Below the pieces are notes generated by a model. The model saw nothing but the letters and a program-made list of their open reading frames with translations. It was not told where the DNA came from and ran no database searches. Below, piece by piece: positions 26,662 to 36,040 of a DNA stretch of 64,000 nt. Source of the DNA: Motiliproteus sp965230735 (lineage in GTDB: Bacteria > Pseudomonadota > Gammaproteobacteria > Pseudomonadales > Balneatricaceae); NCBI RefSeq assembly GCF_965230735.1, contig NZ_OZ246016.1, positions 124,001-188,000 of the forward strand, read 5' to 3'. A program made the position numbers and the translations under genes. Each line of letters starts with the position of its first letter. Positions within the stretch are counted from its first letter, which is position 1.

Positions 26662-27633
26662 TCAGCTATCCCGTTTGACCTGATCAATAATCTTCACCGC
26701 TAGATTATGCCTCGAGCGACCCAAACGACAATTAAAGGTCGGCACCCCATTGGCGGTCATCACCAACTGATCGGGAATATCAACCGGAATCACATCGCCG
26801 GCTTCCATCTCGAGAATATCGCGCAACGAGATCTTTCGGGCGGCGACGGTCAATTCCAACCCTACCTTGGCATCCATAATATCCGAGCGTAACGCATTGA
26901 CCCAGCGCTCATCCTTCTCGTCGGTATCGCTTTGCACCCCGGCATCGAGGATCTCACGGATCGGCTCCAGCATCGAATAGGGCATGGTGACATGGAAATC
27001 GCCCCCGCCCCCATCCAGCTCGATATGGAAGGTGCTGACCACCACCACTTCGCTGGGACTGACGATATTCGCCATCGCCGGGTTAACTTCGGAATTGACG
27101 TAGTCAAACTCGACCTTCAACACCGGCGCCCAGGCTTCGCGCAGATCGACAAAGATCTGGCTCAGCAGCATCTGCACGATTCGGGTTTCGGTCGGGGTGA
27201 ACTCTCGCCCTTCGATTTTGGCATGCCGTCCGTCACCGCCAAAGAAGTTATCCACCAGCTTGAACACCAGCTTGGCATCCATGATAAACAGACTGGTGCC
27301 ACGCAAAGGCCGGATCTTGACCAGGTTCAAACTGGTCGGAACATAGAGGGTGTGGACGTATTCGCCGAACTTGAGAATCTGTACGCCACCGACCGAGACA
27401 TCGGCGCTGCGACGCAGAATATTAAACAGAGAGATACGGGTGTAGCGGGCAAAGCGCTCATTGATCATCTCCAGGGTCGGCATTCGGCCCCGGACGATAC
27501 GCTCCTGACTGGTCAGGTCATAGGATTGAGCACTGCCCTCCTCGACCTCGTCATCGGTATCGATATCACCATCGTCTACGCCGTGTAACAGCGCATCGAT
27601 TTCATCCTGTGACAGTAGATCCTGAACACTCAT
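26662..27633 (-). CDS. fliM: flagellar switch protein FliM
   Basis: C-ring protein that receives CheY-P. 323 residues. The N-terminal peptide LLSQDEIDALLHGVDDG (6-22) is the known CheY-binding site. The middle CheC-like domain carries the conserved GGxG patch (FFGGDGRHAK), and a SpoA domain is at the C-terminus (PVDIPDQLVMTANGVPTF). Standard length. It follows fliL by 11 nt. Confidence 0.98.
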   Translation of the reverse strand: MSVQDLLSQDEIDALLHGVDDGDIDTDDEVEEGSAQSYDLTSQERIVRGRMPTLEMINERFARYTRISLFNILRRSADVSVGGVQILKFGEYVHTLYVPTSLNLVKIRPLRGTSLFIMDAKLVFKLVDNFFGGDGRHAKIEGREFTPTETRIVQMLLSQIFVDLREAWAPVLKVEFDYVNSEVNPAMANIVSPSEVVVVSTFHIELDGGGGDFHVTMPYSMLEPIREILDAGVQSDTDEKDERWVNALRSDIMDAKVGLELTVAARKISLRDILEMEAGDVIPVDIPDQLVMTANGVPTFNCRLGRSRHNLAVKIIDQVKRDS

Positions 27634-27644
27634 CGATTCTGGCC

Positions 27645-28160
27645 CTATTGCATCACAAAATTGGTGAAGAACACCTCTTCAACCCCTGGGCGACCGATCT
27701 CTTTCTGCATCAATTCCTGCAGCGCCCGGGTCGAATCCTTACGCAGTTGCTGCTTACCTTCGGTGGTCTGCAACACTTTGAACTCCTGCGCGGCGAATAA
27801 TGTAGACAGCTGGTGAACCACCAACGGCATATGCTTGTTCAGCGCATCGGCGACTTCCTGGTCACGGGTCATCGCTTCGGCAAAGATCTGCAGAAAACGC
27901 TGTCGTCCGGTCTTTTCCTGGAAGGTATTGATAAACGAAGGCTTGCCGCCAAGAGTCCGCAGCTTGACGTAGATCGCCTCTTTGCGAACCTCTTCGACCT
28001 GTGCTTCAGCCTGCTCCTCTTCCCCACCCAGCAGGAAAAAGGCGGCCGCGCCACCACCGGCCAGCAACACCACCGCCGCAATGATGATAATCAGCAGCTT
28101 CTTTTTACCGCCTTTGGGTGCCTCTTCGGCGCCTTCTTCCGGCGCGTTCTCGTCAGCCAT
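27645..28160 (-). CDS. fliL: flagellar basal-body-associated protein FliL
   Basis: Stator-associated membrane protein. 171 residues: a short cytoplasmic start rich in Glu and Lys, a membrane helix (about 22-46, KLLIIIIAAVVLLAGGGAAAFFLLGG region) and a periplasmic FliL domain ending VFFTNFVMQ. First gene after fliK; the 108-nt gap between them shows no good sigma54 site. Confidence 0.96.
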   Translation of the reverse strand: MADENAPEEGAEEAPKGGKKKLLIIIIAAVVLLAGGGAAAFFLLGGEEEQAEAQVEEVRKEAIYVKLRTLGGKPSFINTFQEKTGRQRFLQIFAEAMTRDQEVADALNKHMPLVVHQLSTLFAAQEFKVLQTTEGKQQLRKDSTRALQELMQKEIGRPGVEEVFFTNFVMQ

Positions 28161-28268
28161 AACGTCCTCTTCGCTCAGATCACCGCCGCAGACGCTGCCA
28201 GCCCTGCCGCAAAGCGACGACTATATCATAATTGCCGCCCGGGTAGGCCCACCTCAAGACCTTGAAAA

Positions 28269-29939
28269 TCAGGCGTAATAGTCGACCAGCGACAAGCTCA
28301 TTCGAGCTCCGGCAAGCTGTTCATCTGCAATCGAAGCCAGCTCCAGATCGTTGAGATCCGGATCCTCATTCTCACCACGGTAGCCTTCGTCTCCGGAGGC
28401 TCCCGCCTGAGGCTGATCGGAGACATTCGAATCGGCCAGCTCGATACCGCTTTCGGCCAGCATCTCCCGCAACCGTGGCATCTGCTGCTCCAACGCATCG
28501 CGCACGTGGGCGTGCGGGCTGGTGAAGCTCAGGCTGGCCTGCTCGCCGTGCAGATTCAACCGCACATTGAGACTACCGAGTTCGGGCGGATCCAGCCGCA
28601 GTTCGGCATGACCGACATTTTGCCCGGCCATCCAGACGATTCGCTGCGACGCTGCGGCATTCCAACGCTCACCACCAAAACGCTCATTCAACCCGAGCAC
28701 GATGCCCGACTGGGCGTTACCCTGATAAGCCTGCTGCAGCTGATTAAGACTGGCATTGCTGCTAACCTGAGCCAGGCTGACGCTCTCGCCTTGACGCACC
28801 ACCGTCGACTGCGAAGCCATGATATTCTTGAAGGCATTCTCGGCCTGAACCAGCTTCTGCCCCTGGGCCACCACCGAATCCCGCAATTCGGTCCAGCGCG
28901 CCAAGCCCTGATCACGCGCCCCGTCACGCTGCCCATCTGGCGAGGCATCACCACGCCCAGAGCGCCCCTCCGCAGGCGCCGGGTCGGCTTTGGTTCCGAC
29001 GGATTGACTGCTCGGCTCAGACGCCTTGGTCGATTCGCTCGAGGCAATCGCCGCCCGCTCCGCTGAACCGACATTGGAGACGCCTCTCGACACCTCGGCA
29101 GCTCTCTCCGCCCCCGACGCGACTGCCGCCGCGGGCACCGCCTGCTGCGACACGACCTCAGCCTCATCCGGCTGCACCGCCACCGCCTCGCTGGCCGCCG
29201 CGACGACGTTGGCAGAGCCAGTCTGAGCCGCAGATATCGTCCCAGGCTTATCAACAGAAGCCCCCTCAGGCGGTGACACCGGTGCCTGTGCTGAGACTTC
29301 GGTTTCGAGCGCCGGCTGCGATGTCGCAGCAACCTGCGGCTGAGTCAGATTCCGCTCGGACTCAACCGGCTCTGAGGAAACGGTTTTGCCCGCCTCGGCC
29401 CGCTGCCGAAGTTGCTGAGCCAACTGCAACAACTCGTCGATCGAACGAGCATTGTCAGTCTGACGCCCATCGGCAAGGTCCTGCGCCTCGGCGCCGACGG
29501 ATTCCGACTGCCGTAGCTGCTGCAGCAGCTCTGAAAGCGGCTCGGGCTCAACACCAGGCTCGCTGCGCGCATCCTGTAGCAACAGGGCCGCCTGTAGCAG
29601 CTGTCGAGACTGGTCCGGGGCAACACCGTCGAGTTGAAGTTGCTCCAACGCCTGCTGCAACTCAGCCGAATCGACCGGCTGCGCCAACTGGGCGGCGAAC
29701 TCCTCCAATTGCACCAGCAGCTCAGGCGGCAAGCCCTCGCCGTCCTGCGGCAAGCTTGCGCCATCAAGACCCGGCTCGACCTGCCCCTGCTCCAACGCAG
29801 CCTGTATCTGCTGCATCAACTGGACAAAAAGCTGCTCAAACGCATCCTGGGCCCCAGCCTGCTGGGGATCGGCAGTGTTGACGCTACCTGAAGCCCCGGC
29901 CGATATCGGCCCGGGTGCAATCATCGGCATCGAAGACAT
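28269..29939 (-). CDS. fliK: flagellar hook-length control protein FliK
   Basis: Secreted ruler that measures hook length and triggers the FlhB switch. 556 residues. The long Gln/Ala/Ser/Glu-rich N-terminal part is of low complexity. The compact C-terminal domain (about 430-515) contains GHAELRLDPPELGSLNVRLN and LREMLAESGI, the typical Flg_hook pattern. It has its own sigma54 promoter 33 nt upstream. A second FliK-type gene is at 5699-7744. Confidence 0.95.
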   Translation of the reverse strand: MSSMPMIAPGPISAGASGSVNTADPQQAGAQDAFEQLFVQLMQQIQAALEQGQVEPGLDGASLPQDGEGLPPELLVQLEEFAAQLAQPVDSAELQQALEQLQLDGVAPDQSRQLLQAALLLQDARSEPGVEPEPLSELLQQLRQSESVGAEAQDLADGRQTDNARSIDELLQLAQQLRQRAEAGKTVSSEPVESERNLTQPQVAATSQPALETEVSAQAPVSPPEGASVDKPGTISAAQTGSANVVAAASEAVAVQPDEAEVVSQQAVPAAAVASGAERAAEVSRGVSNVGSAERAAIASSESTKASEPSSQSVGTKADPAPAEGRSGRGDASPDGQRDGARDQGLARWTELRDSVVAQGQKLVQAENAFKNIMASQSTVVRQGESVSLAQVSSNASLNQLQQAYQGNAQSGIVLGLNERFGGERWNAAASQRIVWMAGQNVGHAELRLDPPELGSLNVRLNLHGEQASLSFTSPHAHVRDALEQQMPRLREMLAESGIELADSNVSDQPQAGASGDEGYRGENEDPDLNDLELASIADEQLAGARMSLSLVDYYA

Positions 29940-29971
29940 GGCATTCTCCTGATTATCGCTGAGTAGGACTC

Positions 29972-29988
29972 TGCAAAGAAAAGGCCAA
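29972..29988 (-). promoter_or_regulatory. sigma54 promoter of fliK
   Basis: Minus strand TTGGCCTTTTCTTTGCA: -24 TTGGC and -12 TTTGCA with GG and GC exactly ten bases apart. Expected transcription start is near 29961, about 22 nt before the fliK ATG, which has AGGAG just upstream. No FleQ box is visible nearby, so FleR may be the activator (inference). The rest of the 142-nt gap shows no other clear signal. Confidence 0.75.
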
Positions 29989-30081
29989 TATTGAAAACTT
30001 GCTGGCTCGACAGCACGCAGACGACGCTTATGCGGTACCGCTAGGATTGCCGATGAGAAAGATGGCGGTTAGCGAGCAGCC

Positions 30082-30525
30082 TTAAATCCCCGACCGAGAG
30101 CGCCGACTCTGGGCCAACTCATCGATCTGCTTCTGCAACTGCTTCTCCTCGTCACGCGCTTCCTGCTCCGCGGCCCGTTCAATCAAGGACCCCATCGCCC
30201 GCTCACGGCCGCTGGCCTGATGCCAGGCCTGTTTGGCGTGGTCCAGCAACTGACGACAGAACTCGATCTGACGACGTTGCTGGGCCAAGGCATCCAACAA
30301 GCGGTGCTTGAACGACTGCAGTCGCTGCAATTGATCGATAGCGACACCATCGCGGCCGGTCTGCAACAGATTCTGCTGATAGTCGGCCAGGTACTGCTCC
30401 AACTGAACCAACTTCTGCTGCTCAGCCAGCAACTGCTGCTGGGCAGCTCCCAACTGCTGCTCGGCCTCTTTTCGACGACGTTCCGCCAGGTGCTGGACCG
30501 GTCGCAGGCGCTTCGATCGTTTCAT
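30082..30525 (-). CDS. fliJ: flagellar export protein FliJ
   Basis: Coiled-coil export chaperone/escort that connects the FliI ATPase to FlhA. 147 residues, almost entirely alpha-helical coiled coil rich in Gln, Leu, Arg and Glu, with RERAMGSLIERAAEQEARDEEKQ near the C-terminus. Length matches the family. The gene stands next to fliI (10-nt gap), which is decisive since FliJ sequences vary greatly. Confidence 0.93.
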   Translation of the reverse strand: MKRSKRLRPVQHLAERRRKEAEQQLGAAQQQLLAEQQKLVQLEQYLADYQQNLLQTGRDGVAIDQLQRLQSFKHRLLDALAQQRRQIEFCRQLLDHAKQAWHQASGRERAMGSLIERAAEQEARDEEKQLQKQIDELAQSRRSRSGI

Positions 30526-30535
30526 GACTCAACCC

Positions 30536-31927
30536 CTAGCCAGGCTGCGGCGGCGTCATCGCCGTGACCGGCTGCAGCTGCTGGGCTTCCGGTGCCGGAG
30601 GTGGCGTCAACACCTGTACCAACTGCTGCATGCTGTCGAGGAAGCTGACGCTCTCATCCAGCCCCTGGCGTAGGAATTGCCGAAAGTGAGGAACCCGCTC
30701 GATGGCCCGATCGATCTCCGGATCAGAGCCCGCCACATAGGCGCCGACACTGATCAGGTCACGGTTCTGCTGGAAACGGGAGTAGATCTGTTTGAGCTGC
30801 TGCGCCATCTGCAAATGTTGCGGCGCCACCACCTGGGGCATCGCCCGGCTGATCGAGGCTTCGATATCGATGGCCGGATAGTGCCCCTCTTCGGCCAACT
30901 GTCGCGACAGCACGATATGGCCGTCCAGAATCGCCCGAGCGGCGTCAGCTATCGGATCCTGCTGATCATCGCCCTCGGTCAGCACGGTATAGAAGGCGGT
31001 GATGGAACCACTGCCTTCGGCACCATTGCCGGCCCGCTCCACCAGCTTCGGCAATCGCGCAAACACCGACGGCGGATAACCCTTGGTCGCCGGCGGCTCC
31101 CCCACCGCCAGCGCGATTTCGCGCTGGGCCTGGGCATAGCGGGTCAACGAATCCATCAGCAGCAGTACATTCTTACCCTGGTCACGAAAGTGCTCGGCGA
31201 TCCGCGAGGCCAGCTCCGAGGCCCGCAATCGCATCAGCGGCGAGTCATCGGCCGGTGAGGCCACCACCACCGAGCGCGCCAATCCCTGCGGACCGAGGCT
31301 GTGATCGATAAACTCTTTGACCTCCCGCCCCCGCTCGCCGATCAGGCCGACCACGATGATCTCGGCCTCGGTAAACCGGGTCATCATCCCCAACAGGACC
31401 GACTTACCCACCCCGGAACCGGCAAAAAGACCTAAGCGCTGCCCCCGACCGACGCTAAGCATCGCGTTGATCGCCTTGATACCGACATCGAGCGGCTGAT
31501 GAATCGGCTGACGAGAGAGCGGGTTGATGGTCGGACCGCTAAGCCCGACCTCCGCCTCGGCATTCAGCGGCCCGCGATCATCCAGCGGCTGTCCGACACC
31601 GTTCAGAATCCGACCCAGCAACTGCGGACCGACGGGCACCTTGCTACCACCACTGAGCGGCCTGACCTTGGCGCCAGGGTAGAGTCCTTCGATCGGCTCC
31701 AGCGGCATCAGGAAGATACTGTCATCACCAAAGCCCACCACCTCGGCCTCGACCGACAGCGACGGGCTGACCTCGATCCGACAATAACTGCCGATCGCAC
31801 TGCGCAGCCCTTTCGCCTCCAGCGTCAGACCGACCAGCCGGGTGATCTTCCCCTCAACCGCCGGTTGCGATGGGCGTAGCGATCGCTGACTGCGTTGCTG
31901 CAGCCGCTCAACCAGCCGGATCGGCAT
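30536..31927 (-). CDS. fliI: flagellum-specific export ATPase FliI
   Basis: F1-beta-like ATPase of flagellar protein export. About 463 residues with Walker A GLFAGSGVGKS (about 166-176), the GERGREV signature, Walker B-like NVLLLMDSLTRYAQAQREI and the PPSVFARLPKLVERAG stretch. The open frame extends to 31993, but the ATG at 31927 (MPIRLVERL) gives a family-like N-terminus; ATGs at 31945 and 31933 are also possible. The start overlaps the fliH end by about 20 nt. Confidence 0.96.
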   Translation of the reverse strand: MPIRLVERLQQRSQRSLRPSQPAVEGKITRLVGLTLEAKGLRSAIGSYCRIEVSPSLSVEAEVVGFGDDSIFLMPLEPIEGLYPGAKVRPLSGGSKVPVGPQLLGRILNGVGQPLDDRGPLNAEAEVGLSGPTINPLSRQPIHQPLDVGIKAINAMLSVGRGQRLGLFAGSGVGKSVLLGMMTRFTEAEIIVVGLIGERGREVKEFIDHSLGPQGLARSVVVASPADDSPLMRLRASELASRIAEHFRDQGKNVLLLMDSLTRYAQAQREIALAVGEPPATKGYPPSVFARLPKLVERAGNGAEGSGSITAFYTVLTEGDDQQDPIADAARAILDGHIVLSRQLAEEGHYPAIDIEASISRAMPQVVAPQHLQMAQQLKQIYSRFQQNRDLISVGAYVAGSDPEIDRAIERVPHFRQFLRQGLDESVSFLDSMQQLVQVLTPPPAPEAQQLQPVTAMTPPQPG

Positions 31928-32675
31928 CACCATCACCCGAATCATTGGAGCCCAACACCTGCTCAACCACCTGACGGAAGCGCGCCTCGACACTGTAGTC
32001 GAGATAGCTGCACTCGCCCCGAACTCTCAGACCGCCAGGACTCAGGGCCGGATCGACCGCCACCTCCCAGCTTGCCCGCTCCTGCTCACGAACCTCGAGC
32101 AGCAACGCCTCATCGTCCGGATTAACAAAGAAACACAGCTGCTGAGCCTGCTGCGGCAGCGCATCGAGCGAATCGGCAATCGCCTGGCGCAACAACTCGG
32201 GCCGGGTTTTCAGCTCGCGCCGCACCACCGCCTCGGCGGTATCGACCACTAACCGCATCAACGCCTGATCCAAGCCCTCGAGCTGAGCCTCCATCGGTTT
32301 CTGCAACTCGTTGATTGCCGAAGCCAGCCTTGCCTTGAGCGCATTGATCTCGGTCTCGGCCTGTTGATACGCCGCCTGATGACCTTCACTGCGACCGCTT
32401 TCCAGTCCCTCGGCGTAGCCTCGCTGACGCCCTTTCTCCAGACCCTCGGCCATTCCATCCTGGCGAGCCTGCTCGCGGATGGTCTCCATCTCCGCAACGG
32501 TCAGCGGAGCGGTACTGATGGGTCGATTGGGATTTGGCTCGGCCGAATCGGCCTGTTTCTCTTTGAACGGCGAGCGGACCACGTGCTGGCCACCAACCTG
32601 GGGAAAATCCCAGGATTTTAAGGCTCTCAACTCGGCGGCGGGAATCCGGCCAGTGCTGGTTTTCTTGTTAGTCAC
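31908..32675 (-). CDS. fliH: flagellar assembly protein FliH
   Basis: Regulates FliI and ties it to the C ring. About 255 residues: variable N-terminus, a coiled region with GxxxG-type repeats (AEGLEKGRQRGYAEGLESGRSEG, about 90-112) typical of FliH, and a C-terminal domain with LRVRGECSYLDYSVEARFRQVVEQVL. There is no ATG; GTG at 32675 has GAGG five bases upstream and is preferred over the TTG at 32705. Confidence 0.92.
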   Translation of the reverse strand: MTNKKTSTGRIPAAELRALKSWDFPQVGGQHVVRSPFKEKQADSAEPNPNRPISTAPLTVAEMETIREQARQDGMAEGLEKGRQRGYAEGLESGRSEGHQAAYQQAETEINALKARLASAINELQKPMEAQLEGLDQALMRLVVDTAEAVVRRELKTRPELLRQAIADSLDALPQQAQQLCFFVNPDDEALLLEVREQERASWEVAVDPALSPGGLRVRGECSYLDYSVEARFRQVVEQVLGSNDSGDGDADPAG

Positions 32676-32766
32676 GCCCACCTCAGGCAGGAAGGTTGTA
32701 TCCAAGGCTTCCGCCCAGACGGACGGAGTACTGCTGTCATACTGACTATAGCGCGATTGCCCGCGA

Positions 32767-33771
32767 TCAGATCATCTCTTCGCCGCCGCCGCCCAGCATA
32801 ATCTCGCCCTCGTCCGCCAAACGGCGAGCCACGGTGAGAATTTCCTTCTGGGCGTTTTCGACATCGCTGAGCTTAACCGGCGGTGAGGCCTCCAGATCAT
32901 CCCGCAACAATTCGGCGGCACGCTTGGACATGTTCTTGAAGATCTTCTCCTGCAGCGCCGTGTCGGCCCCCTTCAGCGCCACCACCAGGATATCGGTCGA
33001 AATTTCGCGCATGATGGTCTGGATCGCCCGATCATCGACATCGGCCAGGTTGGCAAACACGAACATCAGGTCCTGAATCTCGTCACTCAGATCCTCGTCG
33101 ACTTCGCGAATCGCTTCCATCACCGTCGCCTCGGTCGCCGTGTCGAGGAAGTTCATGATATCGGCCACCACCTTGACGCCACCCATGTCGGTGGTCTTGG
33201 TCGATCCGGCGCCGGTGAACTGACGCTCGAGGATATCGTTCAACTCCTTCAACGCCGCCGGCTGGACCGACTCCAGCGCAGAGATTCGCATCAGGATGTC
33301 GATCCGCACCTTGTCTTCGAAATAGGTCATCACCTGAGCGGCCTGGTCCGGATCCAGGTAGGAAACCACGATCGCCTGAATCTGCGGGTGCTCATAGCGG
33401 ATCACATCGGCCACCTGGCGGGCCTCCATCCACTTCAACGTGTCCAGCCCGCGGGTGTTGCCACCCTCCAGAATCCGATCGATCAGGGTACCGGCCTTAT
33501 CCGCCCCCAGCGCCTGGGTCAGCACGGTACGGATATAGTCATCCGACCCTACCCCCAAACCGGTCTGGTTACCGACCGTGTTGAGAAAGTCGCTCATGAC
33601 CACCTCAACCTGATCCTGCTGTACATTGGCCAGCTCCGCCATCGCGGTACCGATCCGCTGGACCTCCTTGGGCCCCATATGCTTGAGCACCTCGGCGGCA
33701 TCCGCCTCACCCAGGCTCATCATCAGGATCGCCGCCCGCTGAACCGGGGTCAGACTCTTAACATCACTCAT
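32767..33771 (-). CDS. fliG: flagellar switch protein FliG
   Basis: Rotor protein that takes torque from the stators. 334 residues in the N, M and C armadillo-like domains. The conserved EHPQ motif is in IRYEHPQIQAIVVSYL (about 125-140), and the C-terminal charged helix has IMREISTDILVVALKGA, DDLEASPPVKLSDVENAQ. Starts inside the end of fliF (8-nt overlap). Confidence 0.98.
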   Translation of the reverse strand: MSDVKSLTPVQRAAILMMSLGEADAAEVLKHMGPKEVQRIGTAMAELANVQQDQVEVVMSDFLNTVGNQTGLGVGSDDYIRTVLTQALGADKAGTLIDRILEGGNTRGLDTLKWMEARQVADVIRYEHPQIQAIVVSYLDPDQAAQVMTYFEDKVRIDILMRISALESVQPAALKELNDILERQFTGAGSTKTTDMGGVKVVADIMNFLDTATEATVMEAIREVDEDLSDEIQDLMFVFANLADVDDRAIQTIMREISTDILVVALKGADTALQEKIFKNMSKRAAELLRDDLEASPPVKLSDVENAQKEILTVARRLADEGEIMLGGGGEEMI

Positions 33772-35419
33772 CGGCGGCCAACCACTGCTTTACCACGTTG
33801 GCGACACGACCCGGGTCTTCCGCCACCAGGGTGCGAACGGCATCAATCTGACGCTCGTAACTGTCATTGGGGCCCGGCAACAGGGCCTCACCGCTGACAT
33901 CGTCCGCCTCGCCCATGTCACCCTCGATACCTTCGAGCTCGCCCCCAATCGCTTCGCCGGCGATCGGCGCCGCGGCGGCAGTCGACAGATTTTTCAGGAT
34001 CGGGCGCAGTACGCCGAACACGATCAGCAGCACAAAGAGCGCTCCACCGGCCTTCTTGGCGATATCCCAGAACCAGGGCTGCTCCCACATCGGTACTTCA
34101 GGCAGCGCTTCCACCGGATCCGGCGACGCGAACGGGGTATTGATCACATTGACGCTATCGCCACGGGCAGCGGAATAGCCAACCGCGTCGCGCACCAGCA
34201 AGGTTAAGCGTTTCAGATCGTTCTCATTCCAGGGCCGACGCTCGGTCACCGCCCCTTCGGCATTACGCTCGACCAGATCATCGACCGCCACCGCCACGGT
34301 CAGGCGCCGGACCCGACCCTGCTGGTGACGGGTATAACTGATGGTGCGATCCAGCTCGTAGTTACGCGTCGACTGGCTCCGGGAACTGTCACCGCCGGCA
34401 CCGGCACCACCGAAGCCGCCTTCAACCGCACCGGTTTCCGGCACCGTCGCCGCGCCTGGCGGCTGATTGGACAACGCGCCGGGCACCCCGGCTGCCCCCA
34501 AGGCACCACCGCGACTTTCATTCAGCAATTGCTCGGATCGCAACGACGGCAGGTCCGGATTGTAGAGTTCATCGGTCTGTTCCACCGCGGTAAAGTCCAC
34601 ATCGGCAGAGACCTCTGCCCGGAACCGTCCCAGCCCGACCACCGGTTCAAGAATACCGCGCACCCGAGTCACCAGTCGCTCCTCCACCTTGCGCACATAC
34701 TCCAGCTGTTTAGCCGCCATCCCGACCTCTTCGTCGGCATCCTGGCTATTGAGCAAGCGCCCCTTCTGATCCACCACCGTCACATCGCGGGTATCGAGCG
34801 ACGGGATACTGGATGCAACCAGGTTAGCGATCGAGGCCACCTGAACCTTGCCCAGTTCACGGCCGGAGAACAGCTCTACAAACACCGACGCTGTTGGCTT
34901 ACGACTGTCGCGAACGAACACCGATTGTTTCGGCAGCGCCAGGTGCACTCGGGCACTCTTGACCGCCAACAAGCTGGAGATAGTACGGGCCAACTCACCT
35001 TCCAAGCCGCGACGGAAGCGCGTGGTTTCCATAAACTGGCTGGTACCCAGCGCCTGCTCTTGGTCGAGCAGCTCGAAACCGACATTGCTGCGTCCGCTGA
35101 GCCCCTGAGCCGCCAGCTGCAGCCGAGCCTGATGAATTTTATCAGCAGCCACCAACAGCGCACCGCTGCCGCCGTCGATCTTGTAGGGAATCTGACTCTG
35201 AACCAGCGTATCGATAATTTCGTTGGCATCGAGGGTATTCAGATCATTGAGTAGCGGGCGATATTCCGGCTCCTGCGACCAAAGCACCACCGCGAAACCG
35301 ATCGCCACACTGGCAGCCAAGCCCACCATCAGACCGATCTGACGGAAGATACCCAGGCGGTTAAACCCCTCTACCGCGCCAAATCCACCCGTTGTTGCTG
35401 GAACACCCTCAGTAGCCAC
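33764..35419 (-). CDS. fliF: flagellar MS-ring protein FliF
   Basis: Membrane ring on which the basal body is built. 551 residues: first membrane helix at about 28-48, YscJ/FliF ring-building domains (LAAQGLSGRSNVGFELLD, GELARTISSLLAVKSARVHLALP), a Gly-rich loop near 320-345, second membrane helix near 450-468, and the FliG-binding tail at the C-terminus (IDAVRTLVAEDPGRVANVVKQWL). Second gene of the fliE unit. Confidence 0.98.
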   Translation of the reverse strand: MATEGVPATTGGFGAVEGFNRLGIFRQIGLMVGLAASVAIGFAVVLWSQEPEYRPLLNDLNTLDANEIIDTLVQSQIPYKIDGGSGALLVAADKIHQARLQLAAQGLSGRSNVGFELLDQEQALGTSQFMETTRFRRGLEGELARTISSLLAVKSARVHLALPKQSVFVRDSRKPTASVFVELFSGRELGKVQVASIANLVASSIPSLDTRDVTVVDQKGRLLNSQDADEEVGMAAKQLEYVRKVEERLVTRVRGILEPVVGLGRFRAEVSADVDFTAVEQTDELYNPDLPSLRSEQLLNESRGGALGAAGVPGALSNQPPGAATVPETGAVEGGFGGAGAGGDSSRSQSTRNYELDRTISYTRHQQGRVRRLTVAVAVDDLVERNAEGAVTERRPWNENDLKRLTLLVRDAVGYSAARGDSVNVINTPFASPDPVEALPEVPMWEQPWFWDIAKKAGGALFVLLIVFGVLRPILKNLSTAAAAPIAGEAIGGELEGIEGDMGEADDVSGEALLPGPNDSYERQIDAVRTLVAEDPGRVANVVKQWLAADE

Positions 35420-35435
35420 TTACCCGAACCCTCAA

Positions 35436-35798
35436 TCAGATTGGCATCTTAGAGATATCTTCGTAGGCCGAAACCAGACGGTTCCGAACCTGGGTCATCG
35501 CCTGAAACGAGACACTGGCTTTCTGCAACCCGATCATTACCTGGGGCAGATCGACGCTGGGGTCACCTTTCTCGTAGGCGGTAACCAACTTAGAGGAGGC
35601 ACTTTGCGCATCATTGACACTATCGATGGCACGCTTAAGCAGATTGCCGAAACTACCGGGCTCGATCTTTGACGCCGGATCAACACCCGCCATAGCGCCC
35701 GGAGCCTCAGCAGGCTGCACACCCTGTTGCGCCTGCGTTTTTAACGCTCGCATCTGAGCCAGAACATTTTGAATATCTGCGCGTTCCGCTTTCACCAC
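35436..35798 (-). CDS. fliE: flagellar hook-basal body protein FliE
   Basis: Joins the MS ring to the rod. 120 residues; the C-terminal half is the typical FliE pattern (SFGNLLKRAIDSVNDAQ, GDPSVDLPQVMIGLQKASVSFQAMTQVRNRLVSAYEDI). Two adjacent GTG codons (35798, 35795) follow AGGGG at four and seven bases; either can start it. First gene of the long flagellar unit and downstream of a sigma54 promoter. Confidence 0.95.
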   Translation of the reverse strand: MVKAERADIQNVLAQMRALKTQAQQGVQPAEAPGAMAGVDPASKIEPGSFGNLLKRAIDSVNDAQSASSKLVTAYEKGDPSVDLPQVMIGLQKASVSFQAMTQVRNRLVSAYEDISKMPI

Positions 35799-35845
35799 TC
35801 TTCCCCTGGTCAGGCGCTCTATCCGAGCGACAAAAAACCATCATC

Positions 35846-35859
35846 GACAATTATTTGAC
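35846..35859. promoter_or_regulatory. FleQ-like box in the fliE leader
   Basis: On the minus strand GTCAAATAATTGTC matches the FleQ box GTCAATAAATTGAC at 11 of 14 positions. It lies between the fliE sigma54 promoter and the gene, about 95 nt downstream of the expected start of transcription. A downstream FleQ site is also known for fliE in P. aeruginosa. Confidence 0.5.
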
Positions 35860-35962
35860 GACCAATAATTGGCGACCTTACCACAAACGTCATAAATACC
35901 GCAGCCAAACTGACAAATAAATGACACTTATTGTAAAAACCCACTGCCGACACACCTAAAAA

Positions 35963-35978
35963 TGCAAATAACGCGCCA
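35963..35978 (-). promoter_or_regulatory. sigma54 promoter of fliE
   Basis: Minus strand TGGCGCGTTATTTGCA: -24 TGGCGCG and -12 TTTGCA, GG and GC ten bases apart. Expected start near 35952 gives a leader of about 150 nt before fliE. It should drive the whole fliEFGHIJ unit with FleQ. Confidence 0.8.
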
Positions 35979-35993
35979 CATGACTAAAAAGAA

Positions 35994-36019
35994 CAAAAAA
36001 AGGGCCCGACCGGACCCTT
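35994..36019 (-). terminator. Rho-independent terminator after the exonuclease gene
   Basis: On the minus strand a GC stem (AAGGGTCCG...CGGGCCCTT, one mismatch, short loop) is followed by seven T. It starts 22 nt after the stop of the 36041-36658 gene and ends the DUF294-exonuclease unit just before the fliE promoter. Confidence 0.8.
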
Positions 36020-36040
36020 GGCAATCATCGAATAATCCGT

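Noticed and set aside
28161..28268. Possible sigma54 promoter before fliL (TGGCAGCGTCTGC)
   Set aside because: GG and GC are eight, not ten, bases apart, which sigma54 does not accept.
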